Shown here: positions 17,376 to 26,664 of the stretch, one piece after another
Numbering within the stretch: the first letter of the stretch is position 1
Layout: every line of letters begins with the position of its first letter
Source: Rhizobiales bacterium CCH10-E5
GTDB lineage: Bacteria; Pseudomonadota; Alphaproteobacteria; Rhizobiales; Beijerinckiaceae
Reading direction: 5' to 3'
Length of the DNA: 64,000 nucleotides
NCBI GenBank assembly: GCA_001556125.1
Contig: LSIG01000212.1
Coordinates: 58,707-122,706 of the forward strand
The notes under the pieces: model-generated
What the model was told of the DNA's origin: nothing
What the model saw: the letters and a program-made list of their open reading frames with translations, nothing else
Databases searched by the model: none
Made by a program: the position numbers and the translations under genes

Positions 17376-18474
17376 CGAGCGACCCCGAGCGGCGCAGGAG
17401 CAGCCACAGGAAGAATGGCGCGCCGATCGCCGCCGTGACGATGCCGATCGGCAATTCGGCCGGGGCGACCACGAGCCGGGCGACGATGTCGGCGCCAACC
17501 AGCAGGATCGCCCCGCCCAGCGCCGACAGCGGCAACAGTAGACGATGATCCGGCCCCACGGCGAGGCGCACCAGATGCGGCACGACGATCCCTACGAAGC
17601 CGATCAGCCCCGCCGCCGCCACGCTCGCGCCGACGGCGAGCGCCACCAGCAGGATGGCCATCGCCTTGATGCGCTGGACCGGGATACCGAGATGATAGGC
17701 TTCCGCCTCGCCCAACATCAGACCGTTCAGCCCGCGCGCCAGCAGCGGCATGGCGAGCAGCAGCGGAATGATGATTGGGGCGATGGCCGAGAGCTTGGTC
17801 CAGCTCGCCCCGCCGAGGCTGCCCATCGACCAGAAGGTCAGGTCGCGCAGCTGGCGGTCGTCCGAGATGAAGGCGAGGAGGCCCGTCAGCGACCCGGCCA
17901 GGGCGCCGAGCGCAACGCCGGCGAGCAGCATCGTCGCCACCGAGGTGCGTCCCTCGCGCGTGGCGATCAGATAGAGCGCGAGCGTCGACAGAAGCCCGCC
18001 GCAGAAGGCGCCGAAGGGCAGCACTGCGAAGGGCAGCTTCATCAGCGTCCCGGTGAGGAAACGGTCTCCCAGCACGATCGTCGCCGCCGCCGCCAGCCCC
18101 GCGCCCGCCGAGACGCCGACGAGGCCTGGGTCGGCCAGCGGATTGCGGAACAGCCCCTGCATCAGCGCGCCGGAGACCGCGAGTCCCGCGCCGACCAGCA
18201 GGCCGAGCAGCACACGCGGCAGCCGAATGTTCATCACCACCAGAACATCGCGCCCCTCAAGCAGCGCGGCGTCTCCCGTCAGCCGCGCCCACAGGATCTC
18301 GGCCACACGCCCTGACGGAATCGCAATCGCCCCCTGCCCGATCGCCAGCAGCGTCAGGCCGAGACAGCCGAAGCCGAGCCCCAGGGCGGCGATCACCGCC
18401 AGGCGCCGCCGCCCCGCGATGAGGCTCGCCAGCCCGGCCGGCAGGCTCGGAAGAGAGGGCGAGGCCAGCGTCAC
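17368..18474 (-). CDS. hmuU: Heme ABC transporter permease (FecCD family)
   Basis: Inner-membrane permease of 368 aa with about ten hydrophobic segments. Family motifs include RLPRVLLGLLVGAGLAVSGA, MQGLFRNPLADPGLVGVSAGAG and GFVGIVVPHLVR. The start is GTG at 18474, in a GTGA overlap with the hmuT stop. With HmuT and HmuV it moves heme from periplasm to cytoplasm. Confidence 0.92.
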   Translation of the reverse strand: MTLASPSLPSLPAGLASLIAGRRRLAVIAALGLGFGCLGLTLLAIGQGAIAIPSGRVAEILWARLTGDAALLEGRDVLVVMNIRLPRVLLGLLVGAGLAVSGALMQGLFRNPLADPGLVGVSAGAGLAAAATIVLGDRFLTGTLMKLPFAVLPFGAFCGGLLSTLALYLIATREGRTSVATMLLAGVALGALAGSLTGLLAFISDDRQLRDLTFWSMGSLGGASWTKLSAIAPIIIPLLLAMPLLARGLNGLMLGEAEAYHLGIPVQRIKAMAILLVALAVGASVAAAGLIGFVGIVVPHLVRLAVGPDHRLLLPLSALGGAILLVGADIVARLVVAPAELPIGIVTAAIGAPFFLWLLLRRSGSLDG

Positions 18475-19427
18475 TGCGCCTGCGCCGTCTTAAGCGGCGG
18501 GATCGACGCCTCCGGATAGATCGCCGCCATCAGGTCACGTGCCGCAGCCGGCGTACGCGGACCGAAACCAAGCAGATAGAGCCCGTCCATCGCGATCAGA
18601 CGCTTCTGGCGCGCGGCCGGTGTCTCCGCGAAAGCGGGCATGGCGAAGAGCGCGTCCGGCGAGGTGGCGTGGTTGACGTTGTGGCTCATCATCAGCACGA
18701 CGTCGGGCGCGCCGGCCATGATCGCCTCGTCGGTCATCGTCTTGTAGCCCTCGATGCCGTCCGCGACGTTGACCGCACCGGCATGGCGGATGATCGCGTC
18801 GGCCGAGCTGTTGCGGCCACCGACCATCACCCGGCCGTTCTGGACCGAGAGCACGAACAACACGCGGCGCGGCTTGGCGATACCGCTGCGCAGGGTCGCC
18901 AGCTCGGCGAAGCCGGCCCGCGTCTGCGCCGCCAGGCGCGCGGCCGGCGCGGCCGCCCCCACCGCGGCGCCGATCGCCTCGATCTTTGCAGCGACGCCCT
19001 CCGGGCTGGTCTCGTCGGGGATGCGCGCGATGGTGACGCCGGTCTCGGCCAGAAGCGACACCGCGCCGGGAGGGCCGGCGCCGTCGATCAGCATCACCAG
19101 CGACGGCTTGAGCGACAGCACGCCCTCCGCGGACAGCGCCCGGACATAGCCGACATTGGCCTTGTCGCGTAGGGCGTCCGCCGGGAACTGGCTAGTGGAA
19201 TCGACCCCGACGAGACGGTCCTGCAGGCCGAGCGCATACATCACCTCGGTGACAACGCCGCCCACGGCCACGATCCGCTGCGGCGCCTGGCCGAAGGCGG
19301 TGCCCGGCAGGCCGAACGCGCCCAACAGGCTCGCAGCGGCCAGAAGGCTCAGCCCGATCGCCGCGGACAGCTCCCGGCCCGCAGGCCGGCGGCCCGGTCG
19401 ATCCGAAAGCAGGGTGCGGAAGCGCAT
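18471..19427 (-). CDS. hmuT: Heme ABC transporter substrate-binding protein
   Basis: Periplasmic heme-binding protein of 318 aa from the start at 19427, which has GGGAG seven bases upstream; an in-frame ATG at 19442 is an alternative. A hydrophobic signal segment lies at residues about 25-45 and cleavage is expected near GTAFGQ. The mature protein starts RIVAVGGVVTEVMYALG, and has the conserved GYVRALSAEGVLSLKPSL and the Tyr-containing GIEGYKTMT. It is first in hmuTUV and divergent from the heme monooxygenase gene, with a palindromic operator between them. Confidence 0.9.
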   Translation of the reverse strand: MRFRTLLSDRPGRRPAGRELSAAIGLSLLAAASLLGAFGLPGTAFGQAPQRIVAVGGVVTEVMYALGLQDRLVGVDSTSQFPADALRDKANVGYVRALSAEGVLSLKPSLVMLIDGAGPPGAVSLLAETGVTIARIPDETSPEGVAAKIEAIGAAVGAAAPAARLAAQTRAGFAELATLRSGIAKPRRVLFVLSVQNGRVMVGGRNSSADAIIRHAGAVNVADGIEGYKTMTDEAIMAGAPDVVLMMSHNVNHATSPDALFAMPAFAETPAARQKRLIAMDGLYLLGFGPRTPAAARDLMAAIYPEASIPPLKTAQAQ

Positions 19428-19510
19428 CACTCGATCTCCCATCGCAGGCAGCGCCGACCGGATGACCGGGACGCGACCGTCGTCATGACTGAACGAAGCC
19501 AAGTAACCTG

Positions 19511-19535
19511 TCAGTTTTTAATTATTCAAAACTGA
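19511..19535. promoter_or_regulatory. Palindromic operator in the divergent heme promoter region
   Basis: An AT-rich perfect inverted repeat with 8-bp arms, TCAGTTTT (19511-19518) and AAAACTGA (19528-19535), encloses 9 bases. It lies between hmuT and the heme monooxygenase gene. Iron regulators of this order (Irr, RirA, Fur) act at such AT-rich sites; which one binds is inference. Confidence 0.65.
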
Positions 19536-19694
19536 TTTTAGTCTCGGCGTTGTTGACGTTGATATTCAGCTTTACTAGAAGCGGTCAAGAGCGGGCGACG
19601 GGCACCGATCCGGCAGGATGTTGCGGTGCCATTGGCCCGCTCGCGGCATTCTCACCGCCGGACCCGCGGGCCGGCTCAGCACAGGACAGTCCCG

Positions 19695-20042
19695 ATGTTC
19701 ATCGCGATGAATCGCTTCAAGGTCGTCAAGGGCCAGGAATCGGCGTTCGAGACCGTGTGGGCGACGCGCAAGACCCGGCTCGACGAGATGCAGGGCTTCG
19801 TGGCCTTCCATCTGCTGAAGGGGCCGGAGCGGGACGACCATACGCTCTACTCCTCCCACACCACCTGGGCGACGAAGGCGGACTTCACCGCCTGGACCAA
19901 GTCGGAGCAGTTCAGGGATTCCCACCGCAACGCCGGCGAGAAGCGGGAGCAGCCGCTCTTTCTCGGCCATCCGGAGTTCGAGGGTTTCGAGACGGTGCTG
20001 AGCGAGACCAATCCGCATCGCCCCCTCCAGGCGGCCGAGTGA
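19695..20042 (+). CDS. Heme-degrading monooxygenase (IsdG/HmuD-HmuQ type, ABM domain)
   Basis: Small dimeric alpha-beta barrel protein of 115 aa, predicted to open heme and release iron in the cytoplasm. The opening MFIAMNRFKVVKGQE and the YSSHTTWATKADFTAWTKSE segment match rhizobial HmuD/HmuQ heme oxygenases. A His in the HRNAGEKRE helix is a candidate heme ligand. The start at 19695 is chosen because the upstream extension is not conserved-looking. It is divergent from hmuTUV and 10 bp upstream of hutX, so import, carriage and degradation are encoded together. Confidence 0.85.
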   Translation: MFIAMNRFKVVKGQESAFETVWATRKTRLDEMQGFVAFHLLKGPERDDHTLYSSHTTWATKADFTAWTKSEQFRDSHRNAGEKREQPLFLGHPEFEGFETVLSETNPHRPLQAAE

Positions 20043-20052
20043 GGAGGCCTGC

Positions 20053-20598
20053 ATGTCCGACGGGCTCACCATCGAGACCGCGGCGCCGGCGGAAGAGGCC
20101 CTTGACCGGGCCCGGCGCATGCTGGCCGAGAAGCCGGACGCCATGGTCGAGTCGGTGGCGAAGGAAACCGGCTTGCCGACCCGGGCCGTGCTCGAGCTGA
20201 CGCCGCCCGAGGGCCGGACGCTGATCGCGCCCGAGCGCTTCGAGGCTCTCTGGCAGGAGCTCGCGACCTGGGGGACCGTGATGTTCCTCGTCCACACGCC
20301 CGACATCGTGCTGGAATGCGAGGGCGCGCTGCCGGTCGGCGCCTTCGGCCATGGCTATTACAACATCCATGGCGACAGTCCGATCGGCGGCCACATCAAG
20401 GCGTCCAACTGCGCCGCGATCTACGTCGTCGATCGCCAGCTCACCAGCCGTCGGGTCTGCTCCGTCCAGTTCTTCAACGGCGCAGGCGAGGTCATGTTCA
20501 AGGTGTTCGTTCGTCGCGATGCGCAGCGCGCCTTGCTGCCGGACCAGCTCGCCCGCTTCGAGGCGCTAAAAACAAAATTCAACGAAGCCGCCATCTGA
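20053..20598 (+). CDS. hutX: Heme utilization cytosolic carrier protein HutX
   Basis: Cytoplasmic heme-trafficking protein of 181 aa. It carries HutX/HugX family segments: GTVMFLVHTPDIVLECEG, GHGYYNIHGDSPIGGHIK and FFNGAGEVMFKVFVRRD. The family passes heme to degradation enzymes or stores it. An AGGAGG site precedes the ATG by seven bases. The extra 30 N-terminal residues form an acidic helix. It follows the heme monooxygenase gene closely and probably shares its iron-responsive promoter. Confidence 0.9.
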   Translation: MSDGLTIETAAPAEEALDRARRMLAEKPDAMVESVAKETGLPTRAVLELTPPEGRTLIAPERFEALWQELATWGTVMFLVHTPDIVLECEGALPVGAFGHGYYNIHGDSPIGGHIKASNCAAIYVVDRQLTSRRVCSVQFFNGAGEVMFKVFVRRDAQRALLPDQLARFEALKTKFNEAAI

Positions 20599-20617
20599 CG
20601 GCCCGATTTCTGCGGTC

Positions 20618-20638
20618 TGTGCCCCCTCCCGGGGCACA
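20618..20638 (+). terminator. Stem-loop after hutX
   Basis: Arms TGTGCCCC (20618-20625) and GGGGCACA (20631-20638) enclose a 5-base loop, 20 bp after the hutX stop. No T-run follows, so it may only protect the mRNA end. Confidence 0.4.
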
Positions 20639-20724
20639 GCCCCGCCCAGGCCCGTGATGTCCGCTCTTTACCCGCCATTAACCCTGTTGGCGCAGCCTCG
20701 TTTGCCTGAGGCCGTCTCATCGTG

Positions 20725-22182
20725 ATGCCCAGCCCCGACGCGTCCTCGTCGGCCGGCGAGGGTGACTTGCGCGACGATGGCCTCCCCGATGGTCCAGCCG
20801 TGGGGATGGACATGGTTGCGCATGTCGCTCTCGAACGGGCGAGCTTTCCGCCTCGCCGTCCGACACTGTCCCTGGCACAGGGGCGGCGTTTCGTCGCGCG
20901 ACGGGTCCCGGTTCTGCGCCAGTCGATCGCGAGCGCGTTGCTGCTCGGCCTGCGCTTCGTGCAGGCGCGGCTGATCTCGGTCTGGGGCCTGCTGGTCGCT
21001 GCCTATTTCTGCCCGCCCCATGTCTTCGCCGCCTTCGCGGTCTTTTCTGCCGCCGCGACCTTTGTCTCTCTGCCCGCTCTGCTGCGCCTCGAGGCAGTGT
21101 TCTTCCGCAGCGGCAACCGCCGCGAACTAGCACTGGCGTTCCGCCTCGCCCTGACGAGCGGTGTCGCCTTCCTCGCGCTCGCCGGCCTCGCCCTGATCGT
21201 CATTGTCCAACTGGGCTGGCTGCCGCCGCTCATCGGAATGGTGTTCTTCCTGTCGCTGTCGGCCCGCACGGCGCTACGCCTGCTCTGGAGCGAAGCGACG
21301 GCGGAGGGCGATTTCCGCGCCATCGGCAACAGCAACCTGGTCCAGGCCTTCGTGCAGCCCGCCGCCATGCTGCTGCTGATAGGTGTTTTCGGGCCCAAGG
21401 CGCTCGCTCTCTTCGCCGCCGATGCGGTCGGGCATTGGGTCGCGACGCTGTATCTCCTCATTCGCCGCCGCGCGAACCTGCGCGATCTGGTCCATCCCCG
21501 CCTGTGGTCGATACGCGGCCTCAGCTGGGGCCTGCAGCACTGGCACGACGCGCCGCGCATCCTCCTGCCCGCGGCAATGCTCTCTTTCGGTTTTACCGCC
21601 GCCCCCCTGCTGGCCCTGCCCTACGCCGACAATTCCTTGCTCGCGGCCCAGGTTGCGCTGGCCATGCGCCTGCTCGACATGCCGACACAGATGTTCGGCA
21701 CGGTCACCGGCCCGCTGGTCATGAGAACCCTGCGCAGTGGCGACCGGCGGCGGCGGCGCTTCTGGATGCGCGGCGCGACCCTGGCCCTCGCCGCAGCGGC
21801 GATCGGTCTGTTCCTGGCCATTGCCTTCGGTGCGCTGACCTTCGGTTCCGTCTTCGACGGCAGCAAATGGGACGGCATCGGCGAGGTGGTCGCGGTCATG
21901 TCGCTGTTCTATGCCGGTATCGCGCTCTTCAACCCGGTGCACGACATCACGACGCTGGCCCGGAACACCGCCTGGCAGCTCGCTTCGCATGGGATCGCCC
22001 TGATCGCGATCATCGCCGCGATCCTGTGGTTCGGCGCCCTTTCGCACGAATTGCTCTATGCCCTCGGCGCCATTTCGGTCGCCCGCGCGGTCACCCATGT
22101 CCTCTTCGTCTGGATCGCGCGGGACGACCCGCAGGACAGCGCGGCCGGCGGTTTCTCCGGCATGCGGGCCGCGGCGCCCTGA
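20725..22182 (+). CDS. Polysaccharide flippase-like membrane protein
   Basis: Integral membrane protein of 485 aa with about twelve to fourteen hydrophobic segments spread from residue 70 to the C-terminus. The order of helices, the basic inner loop [16 protein letters not shown] and the segment [15 protein letters not shown] resemble Wzx/MATE-like polysaccharide biosynthesis proteins that move lipid-linked glycans across the inner membrane. The first 65 residues are a hydrophilic cytoplasmic tail. A GTG at 20722 directly before the ATG is an equal start choice. No glycosyltransferases flank it, so its glycan is unknown. Confidence 0.65.
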   Translation: MPSPDASSSAGEGDLRDDGLPDGPAVGMDMVAHVALERASFPPRRPTLSLAQGRRFVARRVPVLRQSIASALLLGLRFVQARLISVWGLLVAAYFCPPHVFAAFAVFSAAATFVSLPALLRLEAVFFRSGNRRELALAFRLALTSGVAFLALAGLALIVIVQLGWLPPLIGMVFFLSLSARTALRLLWSEATAEGDFRAIGNSNLVQAFVQPAAMLLLIGVFGPKALALFAADAVGHWVATLYLLIRRRANLRDLVHPRLWSIRGLSWGLQHWHDAPRILLPAAMLSFGFTAAPLLALPYADNSLLAAQVALAMRLLDMPTQMFGTVTGPLVMRTLRSGDRRRRRFWMRGATLALAAAAIGLFLAIAFGALTFGSVFDGSKWDGIGEVVAVMSLFYAGIALFNPVHDITTLARNTAWQLASHGIALIAIIAAILWFGALSHELLYALGAISVARAVTHVLFVWIARDDPQDSAAGGFSGMRAAAP

Positions 22183-22186
22183 GCCG

Positions 22187-22921
22187 CTACTCCCGGCGGA
22201 TCAGCCGGTCCGCCAGCAGCGACGACAGGAAACCGGGGCGGAAGCTTCGCTCGAGCCGCTCGGGATCGTAGATGTCCCGGGCCCAGTCGAGGAAGGCGAT
22301 GCCCTTCGCCTCGCCCTCGACGCGGTAGGCGTCGAAGAAGGCGTCGAGAATGCCGGTCTTGGCGAAACGGAAATGGCCGTAGCGCAGCGACAATTGCCGT
22401 GTCGCCTCCGCCAGCGGGCGCCGCTCATGGATCAGCAGATAGAGCGCCGAGAAGAACCCGGCCCGGTCCGCGCCCGACTTGCAATGCACCAGCGCCGGCT
22501 CCGTCAGCGAGGCGAAGAACTCGCCCGCGCCGAGGATCGTCTCGCGGTCGGGCGCCCCGCGCGAACGCAGCACGAAATCGACCAATGCGATGCCGTGGCG
22601 CTCGCAGGCCTCGCGCTGCAGCGGCCAGGAGCCGTGCTCGCGCCCGCCGCGCAGATTGACGATGGTCTTCACGCCCTGACGCGCGAACCAGGCGATCTGT
22701 CCCGGCGCCGGCTGCGCCGCACGCCACAGACGCGGCGTGACGCGATGCGCGTTGAGATAGGCCAGCCGGAAGATACCGTGATCGACCAGCAGCATGTTGG
22801 CCCAGGCCTGGAAGCGCTGGCCACGGCTCTCGATCGGGCGATCCCAGCGGGCGATCCGCGCCATGCGCCGCGCATAGCGCTCCTCGTCGGGGCGCAGGCG
22901 GCTCAGCATGGAAGCAGCCAA
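22187..22921 (-). CDS. Tyrosine/dual-specificity phosphatase family protein
   Basis: Cytoplasmic protein of 244 aa. The Cys-x5-Arg phosphatase site is intact in [11 protein letters not shown] (residues about 146-156), and an upstream NLRG segment ([11 protein letters not shown]) is typical of DSP/PTP proteins related to Siw14 and YbjN-neighbour phosphatases. The general acid Asp cannot be fixed by eye. It converges on the flippase gene with a 4-bp gap and is divergent from ppa. A role in controlling polysaccharide export is possible but rests only on proximity. Confidence 0.8.
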   Translation of the reverse strand: MAASMLSRLRPDEERYARRMARIARWDRPIESRGQRFQAWANMLLVDHGIFRLAYLNAHRVTPRLWRAAQPAPGQIAWFARQGVKTIVNLRGGREHGSWPLQREACERHGIALVDFVLRSRGAPDRETILGAGEFFASLTEPALVHCKSGADRAGFFSALYLLIHERRPLAEATRQLSLRYGHFRFAKTGILDAFFDAYRVEGEAKGIAFLDWARDIYDPERLERSFRPGFLSSLLADRLIRRE

Positions 22922-23086
22922 TGCGACGGGCGACGGCTCGAAGGGCGTGTCATGCAGCGCCCGATAGCAGCGGCAGGCCCCTCAGGCAAATGGACGCTGT
23001 GTCCGCTTGGGCCAAGGTCGGACTTGGCGTTTGCCGCGCGAACCCTCATAAGGCACGCGTTTCCCATCCTGACAGGTCTCCACTCC

Positions 23087-23632
23087 ATGCGCCTCGACGC
23101 CATCTCCATCGGCAAGAACCCTCCCGACGAAGTCAATGTGGTCATCGAGGTGGCCATCGGCGGCGAGCCGATCAAGTACGAGATGGACAAGGAGGCCGGC
23201 ACGCTCTTCGTCGACCGCTTCCTCTACACGCCGATGCGCTATCCGGGGAATTACGGTTTCATCCCGCACACGCTCTCGGAGGATGGCGACCCCTGCGACG
23301 TGCTCGTCGCCAACACCCGCCCGCTGATTCCGGGCTCCTACATTGCGGTGCGCCCGATCGGCGTAATGATGATGGAGGACGAAGGCGGCGGCGACGAGAA
23401 GATCATCGCCGTGCCGGTCCCGAAGCTGACCAAGCGCTACGAGAACGTCCACAACTACACCGATCTGCCGAAGATCACGCTCGACCAGATCCAGCACTTC
23501 TTCGAGCACTACAAGGATCTCGAGCCCGGCAAATGGGTCAAGCTGACCGGCTGGGGCGATGCCGCCAGGGCCAAGCAGCTCATCGTCGAGGCGATGGAGC
23601 GCGCCAAGGCTGCCAAGGCCGGGAAGGCGTAG
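23087..23632 (+). CDS. ppa: Inorganic pyrophosphatase
   Basis: Soluble family I pyrophosphatase of 181 aa that hydrolyses PPi from biosynthetic reactions. Signatures are [27 protein letters not shown], the metal-binding DGDPCDVLV and [20 protein letters not shown]. The start at 23087 (MRLDAISIG) matches the usual N-terminus; the frame remains open far upstream but those residues run against the phosphatase gene. It is monocistronic, with an intrinsic terminator behind it. Confidence 0.96.
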   Translation: MRLDAISIGKNPPDEVNVVIEVAIGGEPIKYEMDKEAGTLFVDRFLYTPMRYPGNYGFIPHTLSEDGDPCDVLVANTRPLIPGSYIAVRPIGVMMMEDEGGGDEKIIAVPVPKLTKRYENVHNYTDLPKITLDQIQHFFEHYKDLEPGKWVKLTGWGDAARAKQLIVEAMERAKAAKAGKA

Positions 23633-23680
23633 GGCCTCTTCCGCGCGCGGACCTCCGCTGCGGCTCGGCAAGGATCAGGG

Positions 23681-23702
23681 AAGGGCCGCATGCGCGGCCC
23701 TT
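23681..23702 (+). terminator. Intrinsic terminator of ppa
   Basis: A 9-bp stem AAGGGCCGC (23681-23689) and GCGGCCCTT (23694-23702) with loop ATGC ends in TTTC. It lies 48 bp after the ppa stop and could also stop the convergent lyase transcript. Confidence 0.75.
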
Positions 23703-23749
23703 TCGCATGTCCGCCGGAATCCTCTCGACGAACGAGGACGGACGCAGCC

Positions 23750-24625
23750 TCAACCAGCGATCGCCTCGCTGAGTGCGACGACACGCTTGGCCATCTCGGC
23801 ATGCAGCAGCTCGACCATGCGCCCGCCGAGCTGGATTGCGCCCCTGCCCTGATTTTCAGGCTGCGCGAAGGCCGCGATGATCGCCTGCGCCTGGGCGAGT
23901 TCGGCTTCATCGGGCGCGAAGACGGCATTGGCGGTCGCGACCTGCGCCGGGTGGATCAGCGTCTTGCCGTCGAACCCGAGATCGCGTCCCTGCTCGCATT
24001 CGGCCAGAAAACCCTCCTCGTTCTTGAGGTCGTTGTAGACCCCGTCGAGGATGTCGAGCCCATGCGCGCGCGCCGCCAGGATCGCGCTGGTCAGCCAGGG
24101 CAGCATCGGCGCCCGGCCGGGCACGAAGCGGGCGCGGGTTTCCTTGGCGAGGTCGTTCGTCCCCATCACGAAACAGCTCAGGCGGCTGTGCGGATTGCGT
24201 GCGGCCCGCGCGATCGCCTCGGCCTGAAGAATGGCGAGCGGCGTCTCGATCATCGCCCAGACCCGCAGCGTCGGCTGTGCCTTCAGGCTGTCGAGCTGCG
24301 CGCCGATCTGGTCGAGCGTCTCCGGGGCCGACACCTTGGGGATCAGGATCGCATCCGGCTTCGCTTCGACCGCAGCGCCGAGATCGTCCCCGAACCACGC
24401 CGTATCGACGCCATTGGTCCGGATCACGAGCTCGCGCCGGCCATAGCCTCCGGCTTTGACGGCAGCGCAGACCTGTTCGCGGGCGGCTGCCTTGGCCTCG
24501 GGCGCGACCGCGTCCTCCAGGTCCAGGATCAGGACATCGGCGGCGATCTCGCGGGCCTTTTCCAGCGCACGGGCGTTCGAACCCGGCATGTAGAGCACGC
24601 TGCGGCGGGGGCGGATGGTCGTCAT
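23750..24625 (-). CDS. HpcH/HpaI aldolase/citrate lyase family protein (CitE-like)
   Basis: TIM-barrel lyase of 291 aa. The family start RRSVLYMPGSNARALEKA binds CoA or phosphate groups; LDLEDAV and MIETPLAI provide the metal-binding Glu and Asp residues; TLIHPAQV is near the C-terminus. Relatives split malyl-CoA, methylmalyl-CoA or citryl-CoA. The start at 24625 (MTTIRPRR) is chosen over an upstream extension that overlaps the divergent DUF429 gene. It stands alone; the substrate cannot be assigned. Confidence 0.85.
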   Translation of the reverse strand: MTTIRPRRSVLYMPGSNARALEKAREIAADVLILDLEDAVAPEAKAAAREQVCAAVKAGGYGRRELVIRTNGVDTAWFGDDLGAAVEAKPDAILIPKVSAPETLDQIGAQLDSLKAQPTLRVWAMIETPLAILQAEAIARAARNPHSRLSCFVMGTNDLAKETRARFVPGRAPMLPWLTSAILAARAHGLDILDGVYNDLKNEEGFLAECEQGRDLGFDGKTLIHPAQVATANAVFAPDEAELAQAQAIIAAFAQPENQGRGAIQLGGRMVELLHAEMAKRVVALSEAIAG

Positions 24626-24740
24626 GGCTGTCTCCCGGCTCCGGAGGTCCTGCCTCCGGCCAATCGTCGCTGCACCGCACACTAGACGCGAAGCGCCGGC
24701 AAGGTCAGTTCTGCGAAGGTCGCATGAGGAAGGCGGGACG

Positions 24741-26447
24741 ATGGGCTGGATCGCGGGCGTCGACGGGTGCAAGGGCGGCTGGATCGCGGCCTGCCTCGAC
24801 ACGGCGAAAGGCGGCCCACCCCTGCTGCGCGTCGAGCCGGACTTCCGCACCCTGCTGGCACTTGATCCCGCACTGATCGCGGTCGATATGCCGATCGGCC
24901 TGCCCGACCGGATCGAGGGGTCGGGTCGCGGCCCCGAACAGCTGGTGCGGCCCTGGCTCGGCCAGCGCCAGTCCTCCGTCTTCTCGATCCCGTCGCGGGC
25001 GGCCGTGGAAGCCGCCGACTACGGCGAGGCCTGCCGGCAGGCGCTGGCCACCTCGCAGCCGCCCCGCAAGGTGTCGAAGCAGGGCTTCCACCTCTTCCCG
25101 CGCATCCGCGAGATCGACACCCTTTTGCGGGCCGAGACGGGCCTGCGCGAGCACATCCGCGAGGTCCACCCCGAGCTCGCCTTCGCCACTATGCGCGGCG
25201 GCCCCCTCGCACACCCCAAGAAGATCAAGGGTCGCATCAACGAGGCCGGCATGGCCGAGCGGCGCGCCCTTCTTGTGGCGGAAGGCATCCCGCCCGAAAC
25301 CGTCCATGCCCGCCCGCCGAGAGGCGCCGGCGCCGACGACATGCTCGACGCGCTCGCCGCCCTGGTCGTCGCCCGGCACATCGCAGCCGGGCGCGGACGG
25401 CCCTTCCCCGACCCGCCGGGACGCGATAGCCACGGCATACCCGTCGCGATCTGGAGCTACCGGCCCGATCGCTCGCCGCCACAGGACACCGCCATGACCG
25501 AGAACCCCGTCCCGCGCCCGATGATCGAGGCGGCCGCGCAGCGCATCGCCGGCCACGCCCGCGTCACCCCCGTGATGCGGCTGGGCACAGGTGCTTTCGG
25601 CTCTGAAGCCGACATCTCGCTGAAGCTCGAATGCTTGCAGCATGCCGGCTCCTTCAAGACGCGCGGCGCCTTCAACAACCTGCTCTCGCTGGACGTGCCG
25701 GTCGCCGGCGTCGCTGCGGCTTCCGGCGGCAATCATGGCGCGGCAGTCGCCTATGCGGCCCGCGCCCGTGGTGTGAAGGCGACGATCTTCGTCCCCGAGA
25801 TCTCGCCGCCGCCGAAGATCGAGGCGATCCGCCGCTTCGGCGCCGAGGTCGTGATCGGTGGCGCGCAATATGACGACGCACAGGCCGCCTGCGACCGCTT
25901 CGTCGCCGAGAGCGGCGCCCTCAAGATCCACCCCTTCGCGGCGAAGGAGACCATCGCCGGCCAGGGCACGCTCGGCCGCGAATGGCAGGGACAAGAGCCG
26001 GACCTCGACACCGTCCTCGTCGCGGTCGGCGGTGGTGGCCTGATCTCCGGCATCGCTGCCTGGTTCGCAGGCTCGAAGGTCAAGGTCGTCGGCGTCGAGC
26101 CGGCGGGCTCGCGCGCGCTCCAGGCCGCGCTCGAAGCCGGCGGGCCGGTGCAGGTCGAGGTCGCCTCGGTCGCCGCCGACTCGCTCGGCGCCCGCAATGT
26201 CGGCCCGCTCGTCCACGCCGTCTGCAAGGATGCGGTGGATCATGTCGTGCTGGTCCCCGACGAGGCCATCACCGGTGCGCAGGTGACCCTGTGGCGCGAT
26301 TTCCGGCTGGCGGTCGAGCCCGGCGGCGCCGCGGCGCTCGGCGCCCTGCTCTGCGGAGCCTACCGGCCCAAGCCGGGCGAGCGGCTCGGCGTCTTGGTCT
26401 GCGGCGCGAATGTCGATCTCGGCAAGCTCGCCGCGCTGGCGGGCTGA
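24741..26447 (+). CDS. DUF429 domain fused in frame to a serine/threonine dehydratase
   Basis: One uninterrupted frame of 568 codons with two unrelated halves. Residues 1-about 238 match DUF429 (opening GWIAGVDGCKGGWIAA, VDMPIGLPD, GAGADDMLDALAALV), a predicted RNase H-like fold of unknown role. Residues about 252-568, starting MTENPVPRP at 25494, form a PLP enzyme of the threonine/serine dehydratase family: PLP Lys in HAGSFKTRGAFN, SGGNHG phosphate site and VGGGGLISG glycine loop. The upstream start has a strong AGGAAGG site; an AGGA also precedes the internal ATG, so the dehydratase may additionally be made alone (317 aa). The joining segment is about 13 residues with no stop codon. Confidence 0.82.
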   Translation: MGWIAGVDGCKGGWIAACLDTAKGGPPLLRVEPDFRTLLALDPALIAVDMPIGLPDRIEGSGRGPEQLVRPWLGQRQSSVFSIPSRAAVEAADYGEACRQALATSQPPRKVSKQGFHLFPRIREIDTLLRAETGLREHIREVHPELAFATMRGGPLAHPKKIKGRINEAGMAERRALLVAEGIPPETVHARPPRGAGADDMLDALAALVVARHIAAGRGRPFPDPPGRDSHGIPVAIWSYRPDRSPPQDTAMTENPVPRPMIEAAAQRIAGHARVTPVMRLGTGAFGSEADISLKLECLQHAGSFKTRGAFNNLLSLDVPVAGVAAASGGNHGAAVAYAARARGVKATIFVPEISPPPKIEAIRRFGAEVVIGGAQYDDAQAACDRFVAESGALKIHPFAAKETIAGQGTLGREWQGQEPDLDTVLVAVGGGGLISGIAAWFAGSKVKVVGVEPAGSRALQAALEAGGPVQVEVASVAADSLGARNVGPLVHAVCKDAVDHVVLVPDEAITGAQVTLWRDFRLAVEPGGAAALGALLCGAYRPKPGERLGVLVCGANVDLGKLAALAG

Positions 26448-26469
26448 TCCGCCGCCTCCGCGCTCTCAG

Positions 26470-26500
26470 CCGCAGCGCTGCATTTTTTGCAGCGCTGCGG
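26470..26500. promoter_or_regulatory. Twin GCAGCGCTGC palindromes forming a 13-bp hairpin
   Basis: The 10-bp palindrome GCAGCGCTGC occurs at 26472-26481 and 26489-26498, separated by a T-rich centre. Together they make a perfect 13-bp inverted repeat with a T5 loop. The element lies 23 bp after the dehydratase stop and 165 bp before the next gene. It may be a terminator or a tandem operator. Confidence 0.6.
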
Positions 26501-26664
26501 CAAGAACTCAGCACAAGACGTCACCGCTGCGCCCGGCCTAGCGTGATCCCCTGAACGGACAGCTCCTGTTCCACCGAAGATGCGGCTGCGGAGACGCCGC
26601 CGCCCGCTTCGCAAACAGAGCCCCCGCACGCGATCGATCCGCCCCCTCTCGCGAAGGAGCCGCC

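Noticed and set aside
22058..23086. Long upstream extension of the pyrophosphatase frame
   Set aside because: It overlaps the flippase end and the whole phosphatase gene; Ppa begins at 23087 with the normal N-terminus.
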